64,000 nucleotides of DNA from DATCYX01 sp963714425 (lineage in GTDB: Bacteria > Chloroflexota > Anaerolineae > Anaerolineales > UBA4823): assembly GCA_963714425.1 (NCBI GenBank), contig CAVQOI010000015.1, forward strand, positions 91,148 to 155,147. The letters run 5' to 3'. Shown here in pieces: positions 43,301 to 51,688 of the stretch (positions are counted from its first letter, which is position 1; each line of letters begins with the position of its first letter). The translations under genes were made by a program, and so were the position numbers. The notes beneath the pieces are model-generated. The model was given only the letters and a program-made list of their open reading frames with translations. It did not search any database and was not told the DNA's origin.

Positions 43301-44975
43301 CAGCCTCAATGACAAAAGCCGTGCCGGAGATGCAGTCTCCTGCGGCAAACACACCCGGGCGGGAGGTAGCCAGCGTGTTGGGATTGATAGCGATCGTCTG
43401 GTTGTCGGTCAGACCGACATTGGCGTCGCCCGGGATAAAAGCCAGACCAGCGCGCTGCCCAACTGAGAAAATTACGGTATCGGCCTGAATGGTATGGTTG
43501 CTGCCGGGTGTTTTCTCCACGTGCAGGCGACCGCGCTCATCGAAGCTGAAGGAGGTCACGCGCGTGCATTCCACCCCGGCGGCGCGGCCTGCACCGTCAT
43601 CCAGGATGCGCTCGAACGAGCGGTCAGGGTGCAACACAACTCCCTCCGCTTCTGCGGCATCAACCTCCCATGAGTGGGCGGGCATCTCATCGCGGCTCTC
43701 CAGGCAAGCCAGATCCACCTTGCAGCCCAGGCGTACTGCCGTGCGAGCGCAATCGATAGCGACGTTGCCGCCACCCAGCACGAGCACGTGTTTTCCTAAA
43801 GAGGTTGACTGGGGAACACTGGATGTACCATTCCCGTCCTGCGCCTCTGCATCTTCACTTTGTAAGTAGCGCCCAAGACGAACATCCCGCAGGAAGTGGG
43901 TGTTGACCAGTACACCGTCCAGATCGGCTCCTGGAATGGGCAGGCGGATGCCCTCATGAGCGCCAACGGCGATCAGCACGGCATCATAGCCTTCCTCAAA
44001 GACTTTATCAAGATTGTCCACCTGGTGGTTCAGTCGCAGATCTACACCCAGGTCAATAATATCCTGCACTTCGCGCTCGATGATCTCCACTGGCAGGCGG
44101 TACTCGGGCACTCCCAGGCGAAGCATACCCCCGGCGACTGGCATAGCCTCGAAAACCGTCACTGGGTAACCCGCCAGGGCCAGATCCTGCGCGGCGGTCA
44201 GACCACAAGGCCCGCCGCCGATGATTGCCACGCGGGCATCATATTGGACGGGGGCACGCTCCAACGGCTGCCGCGCCTCAGCATAGACCTTGTCTGTGAC
44301 GAAGCGCTTCAGGGCGCGGATGTTGATGGGCTCGTCGACCAGGCCGCGGTTGCAGGCAGTCTCGCAGCGGTGGTTGCAAATCCGCCCGCAGATGCCCGGG
44401 AAGGGGTTATCCATCTTGATCACCCGCAGGGCATCCTGCCAGCGCCCCTCACGGATCAAAGCGATATAACCCTGGGCGCGCTGCCCTGCCGGGCAGGCAT
44501 CCCGACAAGGCGCGATGCCGCGCTTTTCGATTGCAAAGGCATTGGGGACGGCTTGCGGGTACAGCTTGAAGATCGCTCGCCGATCGGAGAGCGCCTCATT
44601 AAAGCGGTCGGGGATGATGACAGGGCAGACTTTGACGCAATCGCCGCAGGCGACGCATTTTTCGGGATCGACGTAGCGTGGGTGATGTTCCAGGAAGGCA
44701 GTGAAATCGCCGGCGTGGCCTTGAAGGTCGACCAGATCGGTGCCGGTCATCACCTGGATATTGGGATGGCGTCCAACCTCCACCAGCTTGGGCGAGATGG
44801 TGCACATAGCGCAGTCGTTGGTGGGGAAGGTCTTGTCTAGCTGAGCCATCTTTCCACCAATAGCCGATTTCTGCTCAACCAGGTAGACCTTGAAGCCCTG
44901 ATCAGCCAGGTCCAGCGCCGACTGCATGCCGGCGATGCCGCCACCTACCACCATTACCGCGCCTACAGGCGTCAT
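40329..44975 (-). CDS. hdrA: HdrA with inserted GltD-like domain, interrupted by in-frame TAA
   Basis: A ~1,548-codon frame broken by one TAA at 40896-40898. HdrA features: FAD motif GGGIAGMQSALDLA near residue 10, FPTNDCAMCTISPKL near 50, and a ferredoxin motif C-V-A-C-G-D-C at 107-117. Residues about 150-660 are a GltD/NfnB-like insertion (APCRDACPAGQ, VAIIGGGPCGLTAAQDLALAG near 250, LVLGGGNVAIDCARTAVRLG near 400, GVFAAGDC near 541), which should bind another FAD and NAD(P)H. A second HdrA-like flavin unit follows near 1,110. After the TAA the same frame continues with VLSMPVVPNPEAHAL and two ferredoxin motifs (C-T-G-C-L-T-C, C-Q-G-C-G-Q-C). The stop lies in a repeat-like stretch absent from HdrA2. 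It overlaps mvhD genes on both sides by 4 bp. Confidence 0.8.
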
Positions 44976-45496
44976 TTCACCTTCCTCTTCCTGCCGCGGA
45001 AACCGCCCTCTTCTTCCTCATCGCTGCTATCCACTTTCAACTTCTCAACCTTCAACTTTTCACCTTCAATCTTCAACCGGAGAGGATTTGGACCGAGCTT
45101 GCGGATGCGCTCGGTCATCGTCTGGGCGGCGATGGCGAAGGAATGCCCCTGGCTGCCCGACATGAAGAACATATCCAGTCGCTCTCCGTCCAAACCGATC
45201 TCATCCAGTAGCTTCTTCGCCCGCTTGAGCCGGTTGAGGCCGCGCTCATTACCGCGCACATGATGGCAGTTGCCGATCGGGCAAGCCACCACGTAGACGC
45301 CATCGGCGCCCTGCTCGAAAGCCTCCAGGAAATAGCGCACGTCCGACTTTCCAGTGCAGGGCAGGCGCACAAATTTGACATTGGCAGGATACTGGATGTG
45401 CAGCGCGCCAGCAGTATCTGCCGCCATGTAACCGCAATAAATGCAGTAGAAGGCAGTTATCTCGGGCTCGAATTCTGTGACCGTTTGGACGCTCAT
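44972..45496 (-). CDS. mvhD: MvhD-like electron-transfer subunit (Cys form)
   Basis: A 174-residue MvhD paralogue with Cys throughout: FYCIYCGYMAADTAG, FVRLPCTGKSDV and VVACPIGNCHHVRGN. It should carry a 2Fe-2S cluster and shuttle electrons to an HdrA. The last ~35 residues (from LRLKIEGEKLKVEKLKV) are Lys/Glu/Val-rich and then Asp/Glu and Arg/Lys-rich. They are encoded by a dispersed TTGAAGGTTGAA-type repeat and are absent from mvhD1, so the original C-terminus was probably extended by repeat sequence. It overlaps hdrA1 and hdrA2 by 4 bp each. Confidence 0.85.
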   Translation of the reverse strand: MSVQTVTEFEPEITAFYCIYCGYMAADTAGALHIQYPANVKFVRLPCTGKSDVRYFLEAFEQGADGVYVVACPIGNCHHVRGNERGLNRLKRAKKLLDEIGLDGERLDMFFMSGSQGHSFAIAAQTMTERIRKLGPNPLRLKIEGEKLKVEKLKVDSSDEEEEGGFRGRKRKVK

Positions 45497-48400
45497 GGTT
45501 TGCCTTCAGCGATGGCGACCATGGGCAGCCATTGACCTAAGCCGCCTACGTCTCTCAACATGATCTGCTCGTCCGTATAATTGACCAGCTGGATGGCGTT
45601 TGCCGGGCACTCGCCGGTGCAGGTGCCACATCCCTGGCACTGGGCAGGATCGATGAATGCCGCCCCACCCAGACCACCCACACCTGCCCGCCCTTCTTCT
45701 TGCACCACCTGGGGGATGCTGAAAGGGCAGGTGCGTGTGCAGGTCAGGCAGCCCACGCATTTCTCTGGATCGACGGTCGCCACCACCCCACCCAGATATA
45801 GTGCATCTCTTTGTGATAACAGGGTCACCGCCCGCGCCGAAGCTGCCAGGGCGTGGGTGATGCTCTCCTCGATGAACTTGGGATAGTGCGCCATACCTGC
45901 CAGGAAAATGCCCTCACGCATGAAGTCCATCGGGCGCAGTTTGATCTGCGCTTCCTCATAGAAGCCCTCCGATGCCAGAGGCACGCGCAGGATTTTTGCC
46001 AGGTCGGCTGAGCCCTCCGAGGGAGCAATGGGCATGCTCAAGGGCACCAGGTCAGCCGGCAGGCTTAGCCAGCGGTTCAGGGAGGGATCGTGGGCACGCA
46101 CCTCCAGACGCTTTCCACTCTGTGTGATCTCAGGTGGATGCTCATCTGAGTAGCGCACGAACACCACGCCCAAGCGGCGGGCTTCGGTGTAATACTCCTC
46201 GCGAAAGCCATAGGTCACGATATTCTTATACAGCACGGTCACGCGGCACGTGGGATTGAACAATTTTAGCCGGATGGCGTTCTTCATGGTGTTCGTGCAG
46301 CATACCCTGGAGCAGTATTCTTTCGTCCCCTCCACCCGCACGCACTGGATCATGACCACATCCTTCAGGGCGGCGATCTCTTTCGGGCTGTGGATCACCA
46401 TCTCTTCCAGCTCGCGCTGCGTGATCACGCCCGGCAGCTCCAGCCAGGGATGCTGGCGGAGCTCATGCCCACCGGTGGCTACGATGGTGACTCCGTGCTC
46501 GAGATTGAATGTCTCCACTGTACCGTCCGGAAGGGTGGAGCGCAGGGTGGAGCGGAAGTGGCCGACGTGTCCATCGTGACGGACGAGTTCGGTGCGCGTG
46601 AGCGAGGCGATACGCGAGTGGGCGCGCACGCGGTTGACCAGGTCTCGCCCCAGACGGCGGGGGTTATAACCCTCAGCCACGTAATACATATTCTGCAGGT
46701 TGCCGCCCAGGACTTCTGTGCGCTCGATCAGGTGCACGTCGTAACCACTATCGGCGATGGATAACGCTGCCGTCATCCCCGCCGGGCCTCCACCGATCAC
46801 CAGCGCAGACGGGTTGGCATGGTGGAGTTGTTTGTGAACCGGGCGGGCTTTGCTCACCCGTCCAGCAGCCAGGCGCACCAGCTCCTGGGCTTTGCGGTTT
46901 GCCTTCTCGGGTTGCCAGCGGTGGACGCGACTGCACTGCTCCGTGAGGTTGACCAGTTCCACATAATACGGGTTCAATCCCACCTCGCGGATCGCTCGCT
47001 GGAAGAGCGATTCATGGGTGCGGCTGCTACAGCCAGCGATTACTACACGGTTGAGGTCTTGCTTGATGATTCTTTCCTGGAGATGCACTAATTCTTCTGG
47101 AAAACAGGCATATTCCAGGCTCTCCACGTGGACCACACCGGGCCAGCCAGCAGATTGTTTGACCAGGAGGTCAAAATCGATGGTTTTTGCGGTGGTGCCA
47201 CCACATGAGCAGGCGAAGATCCCCAGCCGGGGTTCTTGTGCGCTGACATCGCGTTCAGGGACCAGGTTGTTGGTGGATAAGAACGGCCATTCACGCGAAG
47301 TGCTGTAGGTGTTCAGGCGCTCGTGCAGCAGGCGCATCACCTCCGCAGCCGCCCCGGAAGCATCCAGAATGGTCTCGGAAATTTCTTTTGGCGATGAGAA
47401 TGCCCCGCACACGAATACTCCTGAATGCGATGTCTGCAGGGGTGTGAATTTGTCTGTGCGGCAGAAACCGAATTCGTTCAGCTCAAGGTCGAGCATCTGG
47501 GTAAAGTGTCGCGCCGATTCCGGCGGCTGCAGCCCGGTAGCCAGCACAACCATCTCGAAGCGCTCCTGGTGTGTGCTCCCGTCAGGATCGGCGTAATGTA
47601 TGATCAGCTCGTGTGTGTTGGGGTCTTCATGGATGGAAGATACACGGCAGCGGGTATATTGGATGCCATGTTCCTGGCGGGCGCGTTCGAAGTAGGTGCT
47701 GTAGTCCTTATTGAAAGCGCGCTCATCCATGATAAAGATGCGGCAGTCCACATCGCCCTCAAGGCGTTGTTTCGCCAGGATGGCTTCTTTGGTGGCGTAC
47801 ATGCAGCAGATCGAGGAGCAGAAGGCGTTGTTCTGGTCGCGCGAGCCGATGCATTGCAGCCAGGCGATGGAGCGCGGCCGTTCGTGTGTGGATGGGCGCA
47901 CAATCAACCCCTCGGTTGGCCCCGAGCGGCTGGCTAAGCGCTCGTACTCCATGGCGTGCAGCACATCCGGGAAGCGCTTGTAGCCCAGCTCGCTCATCTG
48001 GCTGGGGTCGTACACCTGGAAACCCAGCGCCAGGATGACGGCTCCCACTGCGGTTGAAAGCAGGCGCGGCTGGGCGCTGAGATCGATTGCCTTGCTCGGG
48101 CACACCTCCACGCATTTCCCGCAGCCTTCGCAGTAAGGTCCTTTATCGATCACGTATGCATCCGGGGCGGCGCGCGCGGCAACTTTGTACGCAGCTTTGC
48201 GCGTTACCATACCCTGCTGGTAGGCATCGGGGACTTCGACCGGGCAAACCTCCGCGCAATAGCCGCAATTGATGCACCGTTCTTCATCAATGTAGGTCGG
48301 TTCCTGTCGCAACGAAATGGTGAAGTCGCCTGCCTGACCTTCGATGTCAACTACGTGCGTGTTGGTCAGTATTTCAATGTTGGGATGCTGGTTTTGGTGG

Positions 48401-48660
48401 ATATAGGCGGGGGAGATGGAGGGTCGCGTGCAGCCATATCCGTGATCGGGGGTGCCACGGCAGAGCACACAATCGTGCTGCGGGAACATAAAGCCAAGCT
48501 GCGCCACACGACCGCCCAGGCAAGGTGTGTGTTCGACCAGGTACACCTTCAATCCAGCGTCTGCCAGGTCCAGAGCAGCGCGCATCCCGCCGATCCCACC
48601 GCCGACGACCATGGCTGCGGCAGGCTTTGGCTGCAGATTGGGCATGTGGATCGCGTGCAT
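45493..48660 (-). CDS. hdrA: HdrA-like polyferredoxin flavoprotein
   Basis: A 1,055-residue HdrA with no GltD insertion. The N-terminal FAD motif is VVGGGIGGMRAALDLADAG and ferredoxin motifs are C-I-N-C-G-Y-C-A-E-V-C-P and C-E-G-C-G-K-C near 130-195. A duplicated HdrA-like flavin unit follows near 610 (LVIGGGPAGMTAALSIADSG). C-terminal ferredoxin motifs are C-V-G-C-L-T-C and C-Q-G-C-G-T-C. HdrA is the flavin-based electron-bifurcating centre in Hdr complexes. It is the first gene of the operon; GGAGCGGATAAG precedes the ATG. A structured leader lies upstream. Confidence 0.9.
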   Translation of the reverse strand: MHAIHMPNLQPKPAAAMVVGGGIGGMRAALDLADAGLKVYLVEHTPCLGGRVAQLGFMFPQHDCVLCRGTPDHGYGCTRPSISPAYIHQNQHPNIEILTNTHVVDIEGQAGDFTISLRQEPTYIDEERCINCGYCAEVCPVEVPDAYQQGMVTRKAAYKVAARAAPDAYVIDKGPYCEGCGKCVEVCPSKAIDLSAQPRLLSTAVGAVILALGFQVYDPSQMSELGYKRFPDVLHAMEYERLASRSGPTEGLIVRPSTHERPRSIAWLQCIGSRDQNNAFCSSICCMYATKEAILAKQRLEGDVDCRIFIMDERAFNKDYSTYFERARQEHGIQYTRCRVSSIHEDPNTHELIIHYADPDGSTHQERFEMVVLATGLQPPESARHFTQMLDLELNEFGFCRTDKFTPLQTSHSGVFVCGAFSSPKEISETILDASGAAAEVMRLLHERLNTYSTSREWPFLSTNNLVPERDVSAQEPRLGIFACSCGGTTAKTIDFDLLVKQSAGWPGVVHVESLEYACFPEELVHLQERIIKQDLNRVVIAGCSSRTHESLFQRAIREVGLNPYYVELVNLTEQCSRVHRWQPEKANRKAQELVRLAAGRVSKARPVHKQLHHANPSALVIGGGPAGMTAALSIADSGYDVHLIERTEVLGGNLQNMYYVAEGYNPRRLGRDLVNRVRAHSRIASLTRTELVRHDGHVGHFRSTLRSTLPDGTVETFNLEHGVTIVATGGHELRQHPWLELPGVITQRELEEMVIHSPKEIAALKDVVMIQCVRVEGTKEYCSRVCCTNTMKNAIRLKLFNPTCRVTVLYKNIVTYGFREEYYTEARRLGVVFVRYSDEHPPEITQSGKRLEVRAHDPSLNRWLSLPADLVPLSMPIAPSEGSADLAKILRVPLASEGFYEEAQIKLRPMDFMREGIFLAGMAHYPKFIEESITHALAASARAVTLLSQRDALYLGGVVATVDPEKCVGCLTCTRTCPFSIPQVVQEEGRAGVGGLGGAAFIDPAQCQGCGTCTGECPANAIQLVNYTDEQIMLRDVGGLGQWLPMVAIAEGKP

Positions 48661-48730
48661 CTTATCCGCTCCAGTACTAGATGTGCGTATAGAACCCGCA
48701 CAATTACGGGCGAGGAGCCTGTGGCGACAA

Positions 48731-48809
48731 TGCTAAGGGTTTGTTAGCCCCCCGGCCGTGGCCAGGTTTTTCAAAGACTAACCCTACAAGCTCCGAGTGC
48801 TTGCGGGTT
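48731..48809 (-). promoter_or_regulatory. Structured leader upstream of the hdr/met operon
   Basis: On the minus strand AACCC-g-CAAGC pairs with GCTTG-ta-GGGTT (48809-48780) around a 7-base loop. The 3' arm GGGTTAG can instead pair with the downstream CTAACAAACCC near 48746-48736, with a GGCC-rich hairpin between. The two pairings exclude each other, as in attenuators and riboswitches. I do not recognise a named riboswitch consensus. Confidence 0.35.
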
Positions 48810-48846
48810 GCCCTCCCAAATTGGTAAATAATGATATGAGCAAAAT

Positions 48847-48876
48847 CCGCCCTCCCTGCCAGTGCAGAAAGGGCGG
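48847..48876 (-). terminator. Stem-loop terminator candidate
   Basis: CCGCCCT pairs with AGGGCGG across a 16-base loop. On the minus strand it is followed by ATTTTGC. It would end transcripts of the gene at 49059-49457 ahead of the hdr operon. The rest of 48661-49058 shows no gene. Confidence 0.5.
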
Positions 48877-49058
48877 TGGCTGCGATGATGCGTGGTGTTG
48901 GCCCGCCTGAGAAAGAGGGTGTCTAGTAACGACGATTTAACTGTGAAATAATGCGCAATTTCCCTTCTTTATTCTAACAAAGAAATCGCTCTTGTCAACC
49001 GCATAAAATCCTACTTCCAAAGTGATATTAGTCATACTTGTCCGAATTGTAAGGAGCA

Positions 49059-49457
49059 TCAGATGCGCTCAATCACTACCCGCTCCGGGGTGATCTCGAT
49101 CTGCCAGTAGCCAGCTCCCTCCACTTTGTAGACTACACTCAGAGAGTCAGGCGTGCGCTCTTCGCTCTCCAGGCGCATGCGGCGTTTGAAGGTGAAGGTG
49201 ACCAGGCTCTCATCCCATGCGCCTTGCTGCTCTTCATCGAAGCCTTCGGGCGGCGCGTAGGCGCGCTCGATTCCGGTTTCCTCCAGGAGCAAGCGCAGTA
49301 TGGCTTCAGGCGCATCCACAGCGTAGAGCAGGCTGGCAGTCGCCTGCTGCTCCAGCTCGGCGGCGCGCTCGTCTTCGCTCAGTAGCCACTGCACCGGCGA
49401 CCAGATGCCGGGCAGGTCGTCCACGTGCAGCGTCTCGGGGATGATCACGGCGGTCAT
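49059..49457 (-). CDS. Small acidic protein of unknown function
   Basis: A 132-residue soluble protein with an N-terminal acidic region (VDDLPGIWSPVQWLLSEDERAA) and a C-terminal beta-rich part (SLVTFTFKRRMRLES, YWQIEITPERVVIERI). The codon pattern is typical of this genome and AGGAGTTAC precedes the start. No family recognised. It lies 49 bp downstream of the HAD gene on the same strand. Confidence 0.5.
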   Translation of the reverse strand: MTAVIIPETLHVDDLPGIWSPVQWLLSEDERAAELEQQATASLLYAVDAPEAILRLLLEETGIERAYAPPEGFDEEQQGAWDESLVTFTFKRRMRLESEERTPDSLSVVYKVEGAGYWQIEITPERVVIERI

Positions 49458-49506
49458 AGTAACTCCTGGTATATATGCCCAAGTATTTGCAAATTGTTAG
49501 AAGCCA

Positions 49507-50289
49507 TCATCTCCCCTCCTCCGGTGTACATGGGTCAATGTCCGTCACTGAATCATAGATATAAGTAGGCTGGTAGGGAAAGCGATGGATCTCCTCACGC
49601 CTGGTCACGCCAGTCAACACCAGGATGGTCTCCATGCCGGTCAACACCCCGGTAATAATGTCGGTGTCCATGCGGTCGCCGACCATGATGGTGTTCTCGG
49701 AATGCGCGTCTAAATAATTGAGCGCCGTGCGCATCATCAAGGGGTTGGGCTTTCCTATGAAGAACGGAGCTACGCCGCTGGCTTTCTCGATCAGGGCTGC
49801 CATAGCTCCGCAGGCAGGCACCACACCGCTCTCAGAGGGTCCGGATGGGTCCGGGTTGGTGGCGATGAACTTCGCCCCCGCCGTGATCAGGCGGATAGCC
49901 TTGGTGACCAGCTCCAAATTGTAGGCGAAGGTCTCGCCCAGCACCACGTAGTCCGGCTCGATGTCGGTGATGATGTATCCGGCGCTGTGGATGGCGGCGG
50001 TCAAACCGCTCTCTCCGATCACGAAAGCTTTTCCGTTGGGTCTCTGCCGGCTGAGGAAATGAGCTGTTGCTTGAGCAGCAGTAAAGATATGTGTCTCGGG
50101 GATTTCCAGACCCAATGCATGCAGGCGATGCGAGAGATCTCCCGGTGTATACAGGGGGTTATTGGTCAGAATCAGGTATTTGCAATTGCAAGCAATGAGA
50201 CGCTGGATGAACAGTTCTGCGCCGGGGATGACGATTGCGCCGCGCACCAGCACACCGTCCATATCGATGAGGTAATTCCTGATGGGCAT
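49507..50289 (-). CDS. HAD-IIA (NagD-like) sugar/nucleotide phosphatase
   Basis: A 260-residue HAD phosphatase of class IIA. The nucleophile is LIDMDGVLVRG near residue 8, motif II LILTNNPL near 40, motif III Lys in FIGKPNPLMM near 185, and motif IV TIMVGDRMDTDI near 205. The cap domain lies between motifs II and III. NagD-type enzymes dephosphorylate UMP, GMP or sugar phosphates; the actual substrate is uncertain. Confidence 0.85.
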   Translation of the reverse strand: MPIRNYLIDMDGVLVRGAIVIPGAELFIQRLIACNCKYLILTNNPLYTPGDLSHRLHALGLEIPETHIFTAAQATAHFLSRQRPNGKAFVIGESGLTAAIHSAGYIITDIEPDYVVLGETFAYNLELVTKAIRLITAGAKFIATNPDPSGPSESGVVPACGAMAALIEKASGVAPFFIGKPNPLMMRTALNYLDAHSENTIMVGDRMDTDIITGVLTGMETILVLTGVTRREEIHRFPYQPTYIYDSVTDIDPCTPEEGR

Positions 50290-50360
50290 GGATTTTCTCT
50301 CTTTTCGCGTTGAATCTTACCATGCCATCGGGACTCAATCGCTTTGGAAGGAATACCTTA

Positions 50361-50391
50361 TTCACCACAAAGGACACCAAGAGCACAAAGA
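50361..50391 (+). repeat. CACGAAG-type dispersed repeat, copy 1
   Basis: A degenerate run of A-C-C-A-C-A-A-A-G and G-A-C-A-C-C-A-A-G units, each about nine bases. It resembles the better-preserved copy at 52964-53003 read on the opposite strand. It lies immediately before the IS1380 remnant. Confidence 0.5.
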
Positions 50392-50429
50392 AATATATAT
50401 AAGCCAACTTCAGTTACAAAACGACCCAA

Positions 50430-51377
50430 ATGCTGAGAGAAATCGATTTCAAACTCTTCAGAAAGCTCCTGAGAAAGAGCAAGCTCAAATCCATCACCAT
50501 CGATATTGACAGCAGTGTGGTAAATGTCGAAGGCCATCAGGAGGGGGCAGTAAAAGGTTACAATCCAAAAAAGCCCGGAAACCGCTGTTATAACCTCCAG
50601 TTGGCTTTCTGTGATGACATTAAGGCTTACCTGACTGGCTATGTCAGAAGCGGAGATACCTATACGGCCAACGGCACAGCAGAAATGATCAAGGAAATCG
50701 TAGCCCAACTCAAAGATGAGGGGTTGGAAATCACATTTCGCATGGACAGCGGTTATTTTGACGATGCTATCCTGGAAACGATTGAATCATTGGGGTGTAC
50801 CTATGTGATCAAGGGAAAAGGGTATCCGACACTTGTTGCGCAAGTGACCGACCCATCTATTATCTTTGTTACAGGTGAATCAGGCCTTGAGACCACCGAG
50901 CTTGTCACAGCCCTGAATACATGGGAAAAAGGCAGAAGATTTGTCGTATCCTGAGTATTGAAAGATGAAAAAGATAGAGCGCAAATCTCTTTCCTGGAAG
51001 GCGAAGCATACGACTATTTCTTTTTTGTCACCAACACGGAACAATCGTCAGAAGAAGTGGTTGAATTCTATGAAAAACGCGGGAACTGTGAGAATTACAT
51101 CAAGGAAGTCAAGTATGACATGGCGGTTGGACACCTGTTGCTCCAGTCATTTTGGGCCAATGAAGCGATCTTTCAGCTGATGATGCTGGCATACAATTTG
51201 TTTTTGCTGTTCAAGATGGACTTCGCAGGGGAAACAGAATACCGGCAGCAAATCAAGACCTTTCGATTGAAGTACATATTTCTGGCTGGGAAGATCATCA
51301 GAACGGCGAGAAGTGTGGTGATGAAGCTTTCTGAGAAATATCCATATCAAGAGATATATGAAAAAAGCCTGTCTTAG
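50430..51377 (+). pseudogene. IS1380-family transposase remnant
   Basis: DDE transposase sequence of the IS1380 group (ITIDIDSSVVNVEGHQEG near the start holds the first catalytic Asp; FRMDSGYFDD the second; FYEKRGNCENYIKE the Glu region). It lacks roughly the first 100 residues, and a TGA at 50952-50954 interrupts an otherwise continuous frame (RRFVVS then VLKDEKDRAQ; CGA to TGA fits). Lower GC content than its neighbours marks it as imported. I cannot see intact terminal inverted repeats. It is probably immobile. Confidence 0.85.
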
Positions 51378-51612
51378 AAATATCACCCTTCATGTCTCAA
51401 CCCGTTGTTTCTATTTAAACCTACCAGGAAAAATCATTTCAGACGCCCGAATTTGTGAAAGTGGATCACCAAAAATGATGCACACTGGAGGAAATGATGC
51501 TAAACTTAAGACAAGATTGTCAAAATCATCACCCTTTGAGGTGAAAATGTTGGTCGAATTTATTCGACGTGGAATCTCGGTATTATAGATTCGGATTCGT
51601 TAATAAACGATT

Positions 51613-51636
51613 TCTGTCACTTAGGTGACAGATTTT
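51613..51636 (+). terminator. Intrinsic terminator
   Basis: TCTGTCAC pairs with GTGACAGA around TTAG, followed by TTTTCT. It lies 235 bp after the transposase remnant and before the lipoprotein gene. The rest of the 311-bp gap (51378-51688) is AT-rich with no gene that I can support. Confidence 0.75.
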
Positions 51637-51688
51637 CTCATTCAAATGGTTTGCAATCAGCATAGTAAAGACCGGGCAGGAGGTTGGG

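Noticed and set aside
50952..50954. TGA in the IS1380 transposase as selenocysteine
   Set aside because: The element is already truncated at its 5' end, the position is not a Cys site in the family, and CGA to TGA decay explains it.
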